The translations under genes were made by a program, and so were the position numbers. From Rhodobacteraceae bacterium Alg231-04 (GTDB lineage Bacteria > Pseudomonadota > Alphaproteobacteria > Rhodobacterales > Rhodobacteraceae), in assembly GCA_900143635.1 (NCBI GenBank), contig FREY01000004.1:408097-472096 (forward strand): a stretch of DNA of 64,000 bases. The letters run 5' to 3'. The notes under the pieces were generated by a model, which saw only the letters and a list, made by a program, of their open reading frames with translations, ran no database searches and was not told the DNA's origin. Within the stretch, counting starts at the first letter, position 1, and every line of letters begins with the position of its first letter. Positions 45,274 to 54,678 of this stretch are shown one piece after another.

Positions 45274-45990
45274 TCAGCCCCTAAACCCAGTCGCCACAAC
45301 AAATTTTTCCGAACTGTCAGAGCGCGAGCTGGGCGGTTTTACATGGGCGACCTTGGTGAACTTCTGCTTCAGCAGCTTTTGCAAATCGCCCTCGGCACCA
45401 CCGGCCAGAACCTTGGCCACGAATGTGCCGCCCTCTTCCAGAACGTCAAAGGCAAAATAGGCAGCCGCTTCGCACAGAGCCATGATCTTCAGGTGATCGG
45501 TCTGTTTATGGCCCGAGCTGGACGCCGCCATGTCAGACATCACCACATCGGCCTTGCCACCCAGCCATTCCTTGACCCGCACGTCGGCATCTTCATCCAT
45601 GAAATCCAGCTGGTGGAAGACGGCGCCGGCCAGCGGCTCCATTTCCTGCAGGTCAACGCCGAGGATGGTGCCAACCGCCTTGCTGGCACGTTCGCCCTGC
45701 GCATTGATCCGCTTTACAGCCACCTGCGCCCAGCCACCGGGCGCGCAGCCCAGATCGACAACTCGGGCACCGGGCACCAGAAAGCGGAACTTGTCGTCCA
45801 CCTCCATGATCTTATAGGCAGCCCTTCCACGGTAGCCTTCGGCCACCGCGCGTTTCACGTAAGGATCGTTCAACTGCCGCTGCAACCAGCGGGTCGAGCT
45901 GAGCGTGCGCCCGCGGGCGGTCTTCACCTTGGTCTTCAGATCACGCTGTCCGCGGCCGGACGTGTTTTTGCCAGTGGGTGTTTTCGCCAT
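45274..45990 (-). CDS. rlmE: 23S rRNA 2'-O-ribose methyltransferase RlmE (FtsJ)
   Basis: RlmE methylates U2552 in the A-loop of 23S rRNA. The 238-residue protein has SAM motif [16 protein letters not shown] (near residue 80), [17 protein letters not shown] and FVAKVLAGG, giving the K-D-K-E type tetrad. A basic N-terminus ([20 protein letters not shown]) precedes the SYRSRAAYK-like [19 protein letters not shown] chose ATG 45990; the longer reading is not conserved. ppx/gppA lies upstream, a common linkage in this group. Confidence 0.92.
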   Translation of the reverse strand: MAKTPTGKNTSGRGQRDLKTKVKTARGRTLSSTRWLQRQLNDPYVKRAVAEGYRGRAAYKIMEVDDKFRFLVPGARVVDLGCAPGGWAQVAVKRINAQGERASKAVGTILGVDLQEMEPLAGAVFHQLDFMDEDADVRVKEWLGGKADVVMSDMAASSSGHKQTDHLKIMALCEAAAYFAFDVLEEGGTFVAKVLAGGAEGDLQKLLKQKFTKVAHVKPPSSRSDSSEKFVVATGFRG

Positions 45991-46066
45991 CTCTGCCACC
46001 AATAGGAACGGAATATGCTGCAATACAGCGAAACTCCGGTAAGGGAAACTTGAATTTTCCGATCCC

Positions 46067-47179
46067 CTAAAAGGGACCGTCCTCCAGAACGCCATCGGCG
46101 CTCATCTGTGCATATAACAGCCCTTCACGCAGGCCCCGGTCTGCAACCGACAGCCGGTCAGTCGGCCAGCAACGCAGAAGGGCCTGCAAAATTGCAGAAC
46201 CCGACATGATCAGCGCCTGACGGTCATCGCCAATACGCGGATCGCGTTTGCGGCCTATGGGCCCCATATCCAAATAGCTGCGGATCACCTTATCGATCTG
46301 ATCCGATGTCATGCGCAGCCCGTCGACCTTGGTGCGATCATAGCGTTTCAGCCCCAGATGAGAGGCCGCGACCGTGGTGACAGTGCCGGAGGTGCCGACA
46401 ATCTGAAACCCTGCACGGGTCTGCTCATCCTTGTAGGGCGCGAAATCGGCAAGGTTTTCTTCAAAAAACCAGCTCATCAGAGCAAAGCGGGCGGCGTCAT
46501 CTTCGACGTCAATGAATTGATCGCGAAGGGTGGCAACACCCAGAGGCACCGAGATCCAGTCAACAACCTTGGCAGCAGGGAAGGGGCTGTCCTGGGGGTG
46601 AAAACCGGCATGCAGTCGCATGATTGCAGCGGGTCGGTCGCGGCGCGGCACCGATGAAAGGTCGATCCACACCAGCTCGGTTGAGCCGCCACCGATGTCC
46701 ACGACCAGCAATTGGTCAGTTTTGGTCGATACCAGAGGCGCGCAGGAGATCACCGCAAGGCGGGCTTCTTCCTCAGGCTGGATGATTTCCATGTTGAGGC
46801 CGGTTTCGCGGCGCACCTGACGGATGAACTCGCGTGAGTTGCGGGCCCGGCGACAGGCCTCGGTCGCCACAAGGCGCATCCGTTTGACCTTGTTGCGCTT
46901 GAGTTTCTGCTGACAGATTCGCAAAGCCTGCACGGTGCGCGCCATCGAGGACCGGGACAAACGTCCGGTCCGCTCCAGCCCGGCGCCCAGCTGGACCGAC
47001 TTGGAGAAACTGTCCACCACATGAAAGCCGCTGCCCTTGGGTTGGGCAATCAGCATCCGGCAGCTATTTGTGCCCAAATCCAGCGCCGCATAGAGCGCAT
47101 CGGGATTCGGACGGGCTGGAACGGGGGTCTCAACCGCTTTGGGAAACGCGCCCGCACCTTTGGAACGCCTGGGCGCCAT
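46067..47179 (-). CDS. Ppx/GppA exopolyphosphatase-family protein
   Basis: The 370-residue protein belongs to the sugar kinase/ASKHA fold and removes terminal phosphates from polyphosphate or pppGpp. Motifs are [18 protein letters not shown] (phosphate-1), [17 protein letters not shown] (phosphate-2) and [18 protein letters not shown]. It lacks the C-terminal HD domain of longer Ppx proteins. Which of the two substrates it prefers cannot be told from sequence. Confidence 0.88.
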   Translation of the reverse strand: MAPRRSKGAGAFPKAVETPVPARPNPDALYAALDLGTNSCRMLIAQPKGSGFHVVDSFSKSVQLGAGLERTGRLSRSSMARTVQALRICQQKLKRNKVKRMRLVATEACRRARNSREFIRQVRRETGLNMEIIQPEEEARLAVISCAPLVSTKTDQLLVVDIGGGSTELVWIDLSSVPRRDRPAAIMRLHAGFHPQDSPFPAAKVVDWISVPLGVATLRDQFIDVEDDAARFALMSWFFEENLADFAPYKDEQTRAGFQIVGTSGTVTTVAASHLGLKRYDRTKVDGLRMTSDQIDKVIRSYLDMGPIGRKRDPRIGDDRQALIMSGSAILQALLRCWPTDRLSVADRGLREGLLYAQMSADGVLEDGPF

Positions 47180-47440
47180 GAATCACGCCCTCCGATTATC
47201 GTGTTGCTTTGACCATAGGAGCCGCAGGGGCCGGACGCAAGATACTCCCCGTGTCCGCAGCGCCAGAGCCGTGAGATTCATATTTGTGATGAGTATTTTG
47301 AGGATTGCCACCTGTGGTCGCGCAGGCCCTGCCCATGGTATTGCCCAGTGAGCGGAAGTCGCTCTGAACTGATTTCCTGTCGAAATCGGCACAACGTGGC
47401 GCGCGTTGGCGGATTAGAACCGCAGTAACAGGACTGGAGG

Positions 47441-47749
47441 ATGGATAAGACTATGCCAGACGTCACTATCGTATATTGGCGGGATATCCCGGCGCAGGTC
47501 ATCGTTGGCAAGGGGCGCCGTGGCGCCAAACGTCAACTGGAAGAACGTTTTGAACAGGCGATCGACCGGGCTGCGATGAAGGTGAATGCCAAGGATGCGG
47601 ACGCATATCTTGCGGAGTGGCGTAAGGCGGCACCGGTTGCAATGGAGGGTGACCCTGCTGAAATCGTCGAATCCGAAGCCCTGCGCCTGGAAGCGGAATA
47701 TGATCAGGACCGCCTGAAAGTTCTGATCGCGAATGACGGATGGGCGTAA
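47441..47749 (+). CDS. virulence factor-like small protein (PF13769 type)
   Basis: The 102-residue protein starts with DVTIVYWRDIPAQVIVGKGRRGAKRQLEERFEQAIDRAAMKV, the pattern of the small family labelled virulence factor. No catalytic residue is known. It stands 26 bases before a methylenetetrahydrofolate reductase-like gene and two genes before a corrinoid-type methyltransferase, a conserved neighbourhood in roseobacters as I remember it. A role in folate or B12 methyl transfer is therefore more likely than virulence. Confidence 0.8.
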   Translation: MDKTMPDVTIVYWRDIPAQVIVGKGRRGAKRQLEERFEQAIDRAAMKVNAKDADAYLAEWRKAAPVAMEGDPAEIVESEALRLEAEYDQDRLKVLIANDGWA

Positions 47750-47775
47750 GCCCGACATCACTATGGGAGGCCGTG

Positions 47776-48702
47776 ATGGCTTTGCTGAACTTCAAGAAAC
47801 GTGACTCTGCCGCGCCGCAGACCGTCAACCCACAGGTAGAAGCCTTTTTGCAGGGCTATTCGATCGAGGTGATGCCGCGCACGGCCGCCAAGGTCGATGA
47901 TTTCCGCGACTTGCTGCCGGCCGGGACCCGCGTCTATATCGCCCATATCGAAGGCACCCCGATCGAAGAAATGGTCGAGACCGCCAAGCGCATCAACGGC
48001 GAAGGCTTTGAAGTGATGCCGCATTTCCCGGCGCGCATCATCAAGGACGAGGCCACTCTGGCCGATTGGATCGCCCGCTATCAGGGTGAAGCCAACGTCA
48101 AGGAAGCGCTGCTGCTGGCCGGCGGTGTTGCCAAGCCGCACGGTGATTTCCATTCCTCGATGCAGCTCTTGGAAGCCGGCCTGTTCGACAAGGCGGGCTT
48201 TACCAATCTGAACGTGGCGGGTCATCCCGAAGGCAACAAGGACATCGACCCCAGCGGCGGCACCAAACTGGTGGATGAGGCGCTGCAGTGGAAGCAAAAG
48301 TTCTCTGAACGTACCGATGCCTCGATGGCGCTGGCGACCCAATTTGCCTTTGAAGCCAAGCCTATCATCGAATGGGCCGATGCGGTCAAGGCGGCGGGCG
48401 TCGATATTCCGATCCACATCGGTATCGCCGGTCCGGCCAAACTGCAGACGCTGATCAAATTCGCCATTGCCTGCGGCGTTGGGCCGTCTCTGAAGGTGCT
48501 TCAGAAACGTGCTATGGACGTCTCCAAACTGCTGCTGCCTTACGAGCCCACCGATGTTCTAACCGAACTGGCCGCCCACAAGGCCGCCAACCCGGACTTC
48601 AACATCACCAAGGTGCATTTCTTCCCGCTGGGCGGCATCAAGACCAATGCAAATTGGGCGATCAACAACGGCGGCGCCTCGGCGAAGCCGGTCAATTCCT
48701 AA
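47776..48702 (+). CDS. methylenetetrahydrofolate reductase-like protein
   Basis: The 308-residue protein is a TIM-barrel of the MetF family. It has GTRVYIAHIEGTPIEEMVETAKRINGEGFEVMPHFPARII in the first strands and IPIHIGIAGPAKLQTLIKFAIACGVGPSLKVLQKRA later, with VHFFPLGGIKTNANWA at the end. It would reduce methylene-THF to methyl-THF. The ATG at 47776 follows TGGGAGGC. It is followed by a methyl-THF:corrinoid methyltransferase, the step that would use its product. Confidence 0.85.
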   Translation: MALLNFKKRDSAAPQTVNPQVEAFLQGYSIEVMPRTAAKVDDFRDLLPAGTRVYIAHIEGTPIEEMVETAKRINGEGFEVMPHFPARIIKDEATLADWIARYQGEANVKEALLLAGGVAKPHGDFHSSMQLLEAGLFDKAGFTNLNVAGHPEGNKDIDPSGGTKLVDEALQWKQKFSERTDASMALATQFAFEAKPIIEWADAVKAAGVDIPIHIGIAGPAKLQTLIKFAIACGVGPSLKVLQKRAMDVSKLLLPYEPTDVLTELAAHKAANPDFNITKVHFFPLGGIKTNANWAINNGGASAKPVNS

Positions 48703-48711
48703 GGATTAGCC

Positions 48712-49773
48712 ATGACCCGTACTATCGTAGAATCAAAAACAAAAACCGCGGTCCTCGGCTTTGACGAGCCGTTCTGCGTCATCGGTGAGCGGATCAACCC
48801 GACCGGCCGCAAGAAACTGGCCGCCGAACTGGAAGCGGGCGATTTTTCTACCGTAGAAAAAGATGCCGTGGCCCAGGTTCTGGCCGGGGCGACCATCCTC
48901 GATATCAATGCGGGCGTGGTCTACAATTCCAACCCCAACCCCAACGAGACCGAGCCGCCCCTGATGCGCAAGATCGTTGAGCTGGTTCAGGGTCTGGTTG
49001 ATGTGCCGCTTTGCGTCGACTCTTCGGTTCCGGAAGCGCTGGAAGCCGGCCTACAGGCCGCCGAAGGCCGCCCGCTCTTGAACTCGGTCACCGGCGAAGA
49101 GGACCGTCTGGAATTTGTTCTGCCGTTGGTCAAGAAGTACAATGTCCCGGTTGTGGCGATCTCCAACGATGACACCGGCATTTCGGAAGACCCCGATGTG
49201 CGCTTTGAAGTCGCCAAAAAGATCGTTCAGCGCGCCGCTGATTTCGGCATTCCGGCGCATGACATCGTGGTTGATCCGCTGGTGATGCCGATCGGTGCCA
49301 TGGGCACGGCCGGGCTGCAGGTTTTCGCTCTGGTGCGTCGTCTGCGCGAAGAGCTGGGTGTTAACACCACTTGCGGTGCGTCCAACATCTCCTTCGGTCT
49401 GCCGAACCGTCACGGCATCAACAATGCCTTCCTGCCGATGGCAATGGGCGCTGGCATGACGTCGGCGATCATGAACCCGGTGGCGCTGCCCATCGGTCAG
49501 AAAAAGATCGCCGAGAAAAAGGCCGAGGTTGAGGCCGCTGGCATCATCCTGCCCGAGGGCATGGAAGATGAGGCATTCGTGCAGATGTTCGGTCTCGGTT
49601 CGACCAAGCCGCGCGCTGGCAAGGAAATGGAGGCCATCCGCGCCGCCAACTTCCTGACCGACAATGACCCGCATGGTGCCGAGTGGATCAAAGCCAACAA
49701 GCCGCCCGCGAAAGAGGGTGAAGAAGGCCGTGGCCGTGGTGGTCGCGCCGGTGGTCGTCGCCGCCGCGCCTAA
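48712..49773 (+). CDS. methyltetrahydrofolate:corrinoid methyltransferase (pterin-binding)
   Basis: The 353-residue protein is a pterin-binding TIM barrel like the folate domain of MetH or AcsE/MtvB. Motifs are FCVIGERINPTGRKKLAAELEAGD, ATILDINAGVVYNSNPNPNETEPPL, VPLCVDSS and the Asp/Asn residues in LLNSVTGE and TCGASNISFGLPNRHGINNAFL. It probably takes the methyl group from methyl-THF to a corrinoid protein. In Phaeobacter such a protein is part of a three-piece methionine synthase, so a similar use is likely here. The last 16 residues are Arg/Gly-rich (GRGRGGRAGGRRRRA), an odd basic tail. Confidence 0.85.
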   Translation: MTRTIVESKTKTAVLGFDEPFCVIGERINPTGRKKLAAELEAGDFSTVEKDAVAQVLAGATILDINAGVVYNSNPNPNETEPPLMRKIVELVQGLVDVPLCVDSSVPEALEAGLQAAEGRPLLNSVTGEEDRLEFVLPLVKKYNVPVVAISNDDTGISEDPDVRFEVAKKIVQRAADFGIPAHDIVVDPLVMPIGAMGTAGLQVFALVRRLREELGVNTTCGASNISFGLPNRHGINNAFLPMAMGAGMTSAIMNPVALPIGQKKIAEKKAEVEAAGIILPEGMEDEAFVQMFGLGSTKPRAGKEMEAIRAANFLTDNDPHGAEWIKANKPPAKEGEEGRGRGGRAGGRRRRA

Positions 49774-49795
49774 GGCGTCGCACAGACTCACAGAA

Positions 49796-49824
49796 AGGCC
49801 GGGCAGGGACGCCCGGCCTTTTTT
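49796..49824 (+). terminator. Rho-independent terminator after the methyltransferase
   Basis: The arms aggccgggc and gcccggcct with a six-base loop are followed by TTTTTT. Confidence 0.9.
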
Positions 49825-49906
49825 GGTGTTGCGGGTGCATCCATCTGGGCGCCAATCTCATATATGCCGTTGATGTTTTTTACACCTATGCCTGATACTG
49901 AAAGGC

Positions 49907-52009
49907 ATGCTTATTGGTCGCTTTTTTGCCTTTTTGCCCAGATCCGTCACCGCGGTGATCCTTGGATCTGTGCTTGGCGGCACAGGTGGCGGCCCGCTTT
50001 TTGCGCAATCGTTATTTCCTGCCGACCAACCGGTTATCATCCTCTATGATCAGGAGGGGCGGCCGGGCAAATGGGCTTTTACCGCGGCCCCCAAAATCCA
50101 ATTTGTCGGCGAGGTCTTGCGCCGTTCAGCACCTTTGCTCGAAGGGCGCAGCGATGTGTCGTTGCGGCGGGCTTCGACGGGTACGTCACAGAGCCTGACC
50201 CAAGATTGCAACGCCCATCTGACCGATTTTGACTTAGGGGCTGCGCTGACGGCCGGGGATATTCACAGATTTGCTGATCAGCTTTCGGCCACGGGTTATC
50301 AGACTGCGTCGGCCGCGGCCTTGGCGCAGGCTGTTGACGATCTTGCCGCCGCAGGCGGCGGTCGTGTGGTCTATTTCGCGGACACTGTATCGCGCTGCGA
50401 GGAGGATACTGTTTGGATCGCAGAAACAGCGCCTGAAAACGTGAAGATCGACGTGATCGCCATCGGCAAGGCCACCGTACTGCAGGCTTTGTCAAAACTG
50501 CCACTGGCGTCGGGGGGTGATTTTCACCTTGTGACCGGCCCCAAAGATCTGGAGCGGCTGGTTGGGCCAATGATTGACGAGGCCCTGCCGCCAGATGGCA
50601 ATTCCAGCGGTATGCAAATAGGGGCGTGGCCACCGGGTGACGTGCCACCGCTTCCCGAGGCAGAGGGCGACAACAGCGGCGGTAATCTGACCGGCCCCCT
50701 GTTCACAGGCCCATTGTTTGCAGGTCCTTTGTTTGTGGAGCAGGAAGCCGACAATTCGATCACAGGCGTGAACACCGGGGTCGATCAGTGTCCGGCTTTT
50801 GACTTGCTGGCACAGGGCCTGCTGGACTACGCAAACGGAACCCCCAGCTCGGATCCTGTTGTTTTGCAGGATCCGGTGGCCATTGCCTTTATAATCGATG
50901 CCAGCGGATCCATGGCGGCGCGACAGGCAAGGCGCAGCAAGATGGTTATCGCCAAAGAGGCATTGGGCGCGGCAGTTGCGGATCTTGACGGGGCCAATGC
51001 CATCGCCTCGCTTCGGGCGTTTGGCTTTGATGACAATGTTGAAAAATCAGCCCGGGCTAGCTGTCCGAACACCGTGGAACTGGTGCCTTTTGGCGCAAAC
51101 CAAGGCACCCAGATCGCCCGTATGGCCGACCGGCTAACCCCGTATGGCTATACTCCATTGGCAGACTCGCTGCGCGCTGCGGGCGAAAGCCTGCAATCTG
51201 TCGCTGCCAGCCGCCGTTTTGCGGTGCTGATTTCAGATGGTGAAGAAACCTGTGGTGGTGATCCGGTCGCTGTGGCGGCTTCTCTGGCCCAATCGGGCGT
51301 TGACGTGAATACCTATGTTGTCGGCTATGATCTGGATGCGGATCAGCGCCTGGCGCTGCAGGCCGTGGCTGCGGCAGGTGGCACGCAGTATCTGAATGCA
51401 ACGGACGGCAGCGAGCTGAGGCAGGTGCTGAAAAACCTAGTGTCTGTTGTGATCCAAAATACCGAGCGGATCGCCCCCAGTTGTTCAAATCCGGTGCGCG
51501 GCGGCCTGACACCGGCAAAGGCGAGGCCACTGCCGCCGGGTATCTACACGGTTGGTGAACTTCTGGAACCCGGTGAGTTCCGGTATTACCGAGTCGCAAC
51601 AGCAGAAGGCCAGCGCGGGTTGGTTCGGGGATTGATCCAGTCGCGCCAATATGTCGACACAGACACCGGGCCGCGGGAATCCGGTTCGGCTCCGGCGGCG
51701 ATGACGATCCAGACGCTCTACCCGGATGGCAGCCCGACCCGCGCCCAGTCAGCCCGTGACGTGGGCATTCCGGGTACCGCGATTACCGCGACTTTTGTGG
51801 ACACCGAGGGGGATGGTTTTGTCTTTGCCGTAGGGGACAATTACCGCAGTCTGCCGCCCGAAAGCCTGTTTCAGATCGAAATTCTTCCCTTTGCTGATGG
51901 TGCTCAGGGTGATGCGGGATCACTGCCCGATGGCACGGATGTGGCGATCATTGGCGCTGATGGCTTTGCCGACGGGCATTTTGGCCACGAGGATTTCAAG
52001 GATGTCTGA
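49907..52009 (+). CDS. exported VWA-domain protein, reading frame cut by in-frame TGA
   Basis: The 700-residue reading frame has a signal peptide (about residues 1-33), an N-terminal domain of unknown type (35-230), a linker with the repeat GPLF-tGPLF-aGPLF (residues about 263-276), a von Willebrand A domain (about 320-510) with intact MIDAS DASGSMAA near residue 331, and a C-terminal part with a PPC-like beta segment (EPGEFRYYRVATAEGQRGLV). A second similar segment continues in the same frame beyond the TGA at 52007-52009 up to 52243. The start of the next gene overlaps that distal stop, so the original gene probably ended at 52243. It leads a four-gene operon of exported proteins. Function unknown. 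Confidence 0.8.
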   Translation: MLIGRFFAFLPRSVTAVILGSVLGGTGGGPLFAQSLFPADQPVIILYDQEGRPGKWAFTAAPKIQFVGEVLRRSAPLLEGRSDVSLRRASTGTSQSLTQDCNAHLTDFDLGAALTAGDIHRFADQLSATGYQTASAAALAQAVDDLAAAGGGRVVYFADTVSRCEEDTVWIAETAPENVKIDVIAIGKATVLQALSKLPLASGGDFHLVTGPKDLERLVGPMIDEALPPDGNSSGMQIGAWPPGDVPPLPEAEGDNSGGNLTGPLFTGPLFAGPLFVEQEADNSITGVNTGVDQCPAFDLLAQGLLDYANGTPSSDPVVLQDPVAIAFIIDASGSMAARQARRSKMVIAKEALGAAVADLDGANAIASLRAFGFDDNVEKSARASCPNTVELVPFGANQGTQIARMADRLTPYGYTPLADSLRAAGESLQSVAASRRFAVLISDGEETCGGDPVAVAASLAQSGVDVNTYVVGYDLDADQRLALQAVAAAGGTQYLNATDGSELRQVLKNLVSVVIQNTERIAPSCSNPVRGGLTPAKARPLPPGIYTVGELLEPGEFRYYRVATAEGQRGLVRGLIQSRQYVDTDTGPRESGSAPAAMTIQTLYPDGSPTRAQSARDVGIPGTAITATFVDTEGDGFVFAVGDNYRSLPPESLFQIEILPFADGAQGDAGSLPDGTDVAIIGADGFADGHFGHEDFKDV

Positions 52010-52243
52010 CGCTATGACCCCGGCGATGCGCGTCGGCTGACGGTGACGCTGACCTATCACGAGGGGGCGCCGAAATACCGGCTGTCCGTTTATGATGAAG
52101 CCAGCGGCAAGCGGATCGGGCGCGGCAACAACGCAGCGGTCACCTTTGAGGCTGAGGGCCCCATTCGTATTGAGGTCGAAAACCGCGCTCCGAAACTCCG
52201 CCCCGAGCTGGGATCATATAGGGTCACCTTGTCCGATGAATAG
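52010..52243 (+). pseudogene. in-frame C-terminal continuation of the VWA gene after TGA
   Basis: From 52010 the frame of the VWA gene stays open for 77 codons (RYDPGDARRLTVTLTYHEG..., ending YRVTLSDE) with a PPC-like beta pattern that completes the second segment begun before the stop. The TGA could have arisen from TGG or CGA. The frame ends 8 bases into the next gene. An internal ATG-like start is not obvious, so this is probably an untranslated or readthrough tail. Confidence 0.7.
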
Positions 52244-53495
52244 TCGCGCGCCCTTCATTGGCTTTGCACTTGCAATCAGTGTGTTGTCGCAGCCGGGCGC
52301 AGCGCAGGACAGCACTCAGGGCTACAGTCAGGACCACGGGCAGGACGCGGTCAGGCTGGGCGCCGCCGCGCTGGCCTATCTCGATGAAGCGATAGAGGCG
52401 GCCGCCCTTCAGGCCGGGGCTGCGACTGCGGCGGGGGATCCCGCGTTTCGAAAGCTTCTTGGCCCCGATGCGCGATGGCTGCAGCCCAAGATTAAACGCT
52501 TCATCGGGGCGCCCTTGGCGCATTTCAGCCTTTATGGCGCCCATGCCGTACAGGTGTCTGATACCCAAATCGCCCGCGATGCGGCGCGGGTGTCAGTGAC
52601 GGTTTCCTACGAACAGGTGCCCGGTTTCGACTGGTCGGCACAGGTTGATTTCATTTGGAACGACGGGGCCTGGCGGATCCGCGAGGTCGGCCTTGTGCGG
52701 CGGCGTGCCTTGCCACCGAGCGCCAGCCCGGATGATGTCCTTGTCGCCTATCTTGCAGGGATGCAGGCGGCGGTCACCCGTCATGCGACACTGCCGCAGC
52801 GCAGCTGGATCGAACAGACGCTGCAATCGCATTGGGCTGTGGGCGGCGGTGGCTTTTGGCGCCGGCGCAGCGATTGTCCGGTCGCCATCCGCGAGGCCTG
52901 CCTTGGTGCCCGAATTGGTGGTGCCAGCTTGTGGGCAGCGCTGGCCCTCGACCGGGATAAAGCGGTTGAGATTACTGACTTCCGCTTTGCGCCTGACGGC
53001 CCCGTTGGGGAAATCACGATCACCATCCCGCGTCGCACGATGACCGAAACGCGCCTTTTTGAGGTGCGCTTTGCTCAGGACAAACGCCATGGCTGGCAGA
53101 TCGCCAGCCTGACGCCAAAGCGGGATGTCGCGCAGCCAGCCGCCGTCGCTCTCGATCTTGACGACACAGATGGCCTGTCGCTGGTGACCACGCTGCTTGA
53201 TGCGCTCACCGGTCCGCAGGCGCCGGAGCCGGCTGCGATGATGGCGAACCTCAAGATCATCGAGCCGTTTTTCACCGAAAGCCGGGACGGTCGAAAGGCT
53301 GCCGCGCAGCTGATGAACCTCAACCTGATGCTGACAGCGATGGCGGCCAGGCCGGATAGCCGCGAAATCAGGCGCAACGGGGCCGCGCGTATCCGTGTGT
53401 CATATGAAGCAAATGGCGGCCGGGTTCCCGATCTGGTGTTCATCATCGAGGCCACGGACAGCGGCCCGAAAATAAGTGGGGTATTGAGAGAATGA
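52236..53495 (+). CDS. exported protein of unknown function, VWA operon gene 2
   Basis: The 419-residue protein starts at ATG 52236, inside the distal end of the VWA frame, with a signal peptide (residues 1-22, ending PGAAQD). The first half contains a possible NTF2-like or PepSY-like segment (VTVSYEQVPGFDWSAQVDFIWNDGAWRIREVGLV, about residues 106-139). The second half has a helix-rich region and ends ISGVLRE. Cysteines are few (the pair in CPVAIREAC). No known family is recognised. Its stop overlaps the next start by four bases. Confidence 0.7.
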   Translation: MNSRAPFIGFALAISVLSQPGAAQDSTQGYSQDHGQDAVRLGAAALAYLDEAIEAAALQAGAATAAGDPAFRKLLGPDARWLQPKIKRFIGAPLAHFSLYGAHAVQVSDTQIARDAARVSVTVSYEQVPGFDWSAQVDFIWNDGAWRIREVGLVRRRALPPSASPDDVLVAYLAGMQAAVTRHATLPQRSWIEQTLQSHWAVGGGGFWRRRSDCPVAIREACLGARIGGASLWAALALDRDKAVEITDFRFAPDGPVGEITITIPRRTMTETRLFEVRFAQDKRHGWQIASLTPKRDVAQPAAVALDLDDTDGLSLVTTLLDALTGPQAPEPAAMMANLKIIEPFFTESRDGRKAAAQLMNLNLMLTAMAARPDSREIRRNGAARIRVSYEANGGRVPDLVFIIEATDSGPKISGVLRE

Positions 53496-54136
53496 AAGTT
53501 ATCCGCACGGTATCGGCGGCCTGCCTGGTATTTTCGCTTGCCGCGAGCCCTGGTCAGGCGCTCAAGATGAGCGACGTTTTCAAAGCCTCTGGCTTTCTTG
53601 ATCCGGGCGCCAATATCTTTGATCAGGTGACGAATTTCACCAATGCCTGGAACAGCGGGCAACAGATGTCGGATCAATGGGGGGGCGAGGATCCGCCTGC
53701 CGCCGCCGAGGATATGACGCTGGGAAGTCAATGTCTGACCCATCAGGCCTGTAGCGCCTGTGCCGGTGATGCCGCCGACCGGGCGAACCGCGCGTTTGAG
53801 GTGCTGGTCAATAACGAACGCCTGCTGGCCCGTACCCTGCGCAAGGCCAAGATATTGCATACATTGGCCGAAGGGGCTTCGGCCCAGCATCCGGCCGGCA
53901 AGGCGGCCTACGCGCTGCAGCAGATCAGGGATATCGAGCCGGCAAAACGAACCTTTTTTGAAAACCTCGGCAAGGCACAGAACGGCGCGCTTGATCTGTT
54001 GCGGGCGTCACTGACCAAAATCGGCACCTGCGAACAGATGCATCTGGGATCCACCACATTTCTGGCCCTCGCCGAACACACCCATCAAATCGCCCGCATT
54101 CGATTTGCGCTGAGCCTGAAAGGAGAGGCGCAATGA
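53492..54136 (+). CDS. exported protein of unknown function, VWA operon gene 3
   Basis: The 214-residue protein has a signal peptide (residues 1-23, ending SPGQA) and a helical body with five cysteines. Four lie in CLTHQACSACAGDAADRA and TCEQM, which could form disulfides or bind metal. The rest is a long helical region (ANRAFEVLVNNERLLARTLRKAKILHTLAEG). No family recognised. It overlaps both neighbours by four bases (ATGA), so translation is coupled through the operon. Confidence 0.7.
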   Translation: MKVIRTVSAACLVFSLAASPGQALKMSDVFKASGFLDPGANIFDQVTNFTNAWNSGQQMSDQWGGEDPPAAAEDMTLGSQCLTHQACSACAGDAADRANRAFEVLVNNERLLARTLRKAKILHTLAEGASAQHPAGKAAYALQQIRDIEPAKRTFFENLGKAQNGALDLLRASLTKIGTCEQMHLGSTTFLALAEHTHQIARIRFALSLKGEAQ

Positions 54137-54678
54137 AGTGGTTGACCCTTTTGCTGATACTGCCGTTTGCCAGCACCGCGCAGGCAAATGACGGTGATTA
54201 TGCTTCGGCCCAGGTGATTGAGATCACCGAGGCGGCCGAAGGGGCCCCCGATGGCCAGCGCGAAGGGTTCTGGCTGGTTGGTCTGGGCGGCTCTGATCTT
54301 GTGGACGGGTACCGGATCGTACCGGCGCCGGGCGCTGGTGATCGCATTGCCATTGTCGGGGCAACGGAGGACAATTCCCCGGTTCCCGTCACCCTGGAGC
54401 TGGTAAAGCGGTTCGGCGGGCAGGTTGTGGCTACCGCGGATCTCATGGCGGCGACATCCTTTACGGACTGGGTGGTGGACGCGCCTTTTTGTCTGCGCGT
54501 GTCGACACCCAATTCGGCCGAGCAGATGGAAATCCTTGTCGGTGTCCGGATCATTCCCAAGTCGGGGTCTGGCGTTTTTGCACCGGATGAGAGCAGACCC
54601 GACGCCGCGCCGCGCACCCTTCCGGTCCCTCAGGATGAGAAAGCGCCAGTGCCGCAACTTGTTGTGCCGAGGATGTAA
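54133..54678 (+). CDS. exported protein of unknown function, VWA operon gene 4
   Basis: The 181-residue protein has a signal peptide (residues 1-18, ending STAQA) and a beta-rich body with one cysteine (CLRV) and a Pro-rich C-terminus (RPDAAPRTLPVPQDEKAPVPQLVVPRM). No family recognised. It is the last gene of the coupled operon; the sequence after it shows no strong terminator. Confidence 0.7.
   Translation: MKWLTLLLILPFASTAQANDGDYASAQVIEITEAAEGAPDGQREGFWLVGLGGSDLVDGYRIVPAPGAGDRIAIVGATEDNSPVPVTLELVKRFGGQVVATADLMAATSFTDWVVDAPFCLRVSTPNSAEQMEILVGVRIIPKSGSGVFAPDESRPDAAPRTLPVPQDEKAPVPQLVVPRM

Noticed and set aside
44903..45460. 185-residue frame in the cytochrome-rlmE gap
   Set aside because: Composition is not protein-like and it overlaps rlmE on the other strand.
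47180..47440. SAM, SAH or cobalamin riboswitch before the folate operon
   Set aside because: No conserved core of these riboswitches could be found by eye; a covariance search would be needed to exclude it.
52007..52009. TGA as selenocysteine codon
   Set aside because: No redox-active motif surrounds it and I see no recognisable SECIS-like hairpin; a nonsense change or readthrough is simpler.
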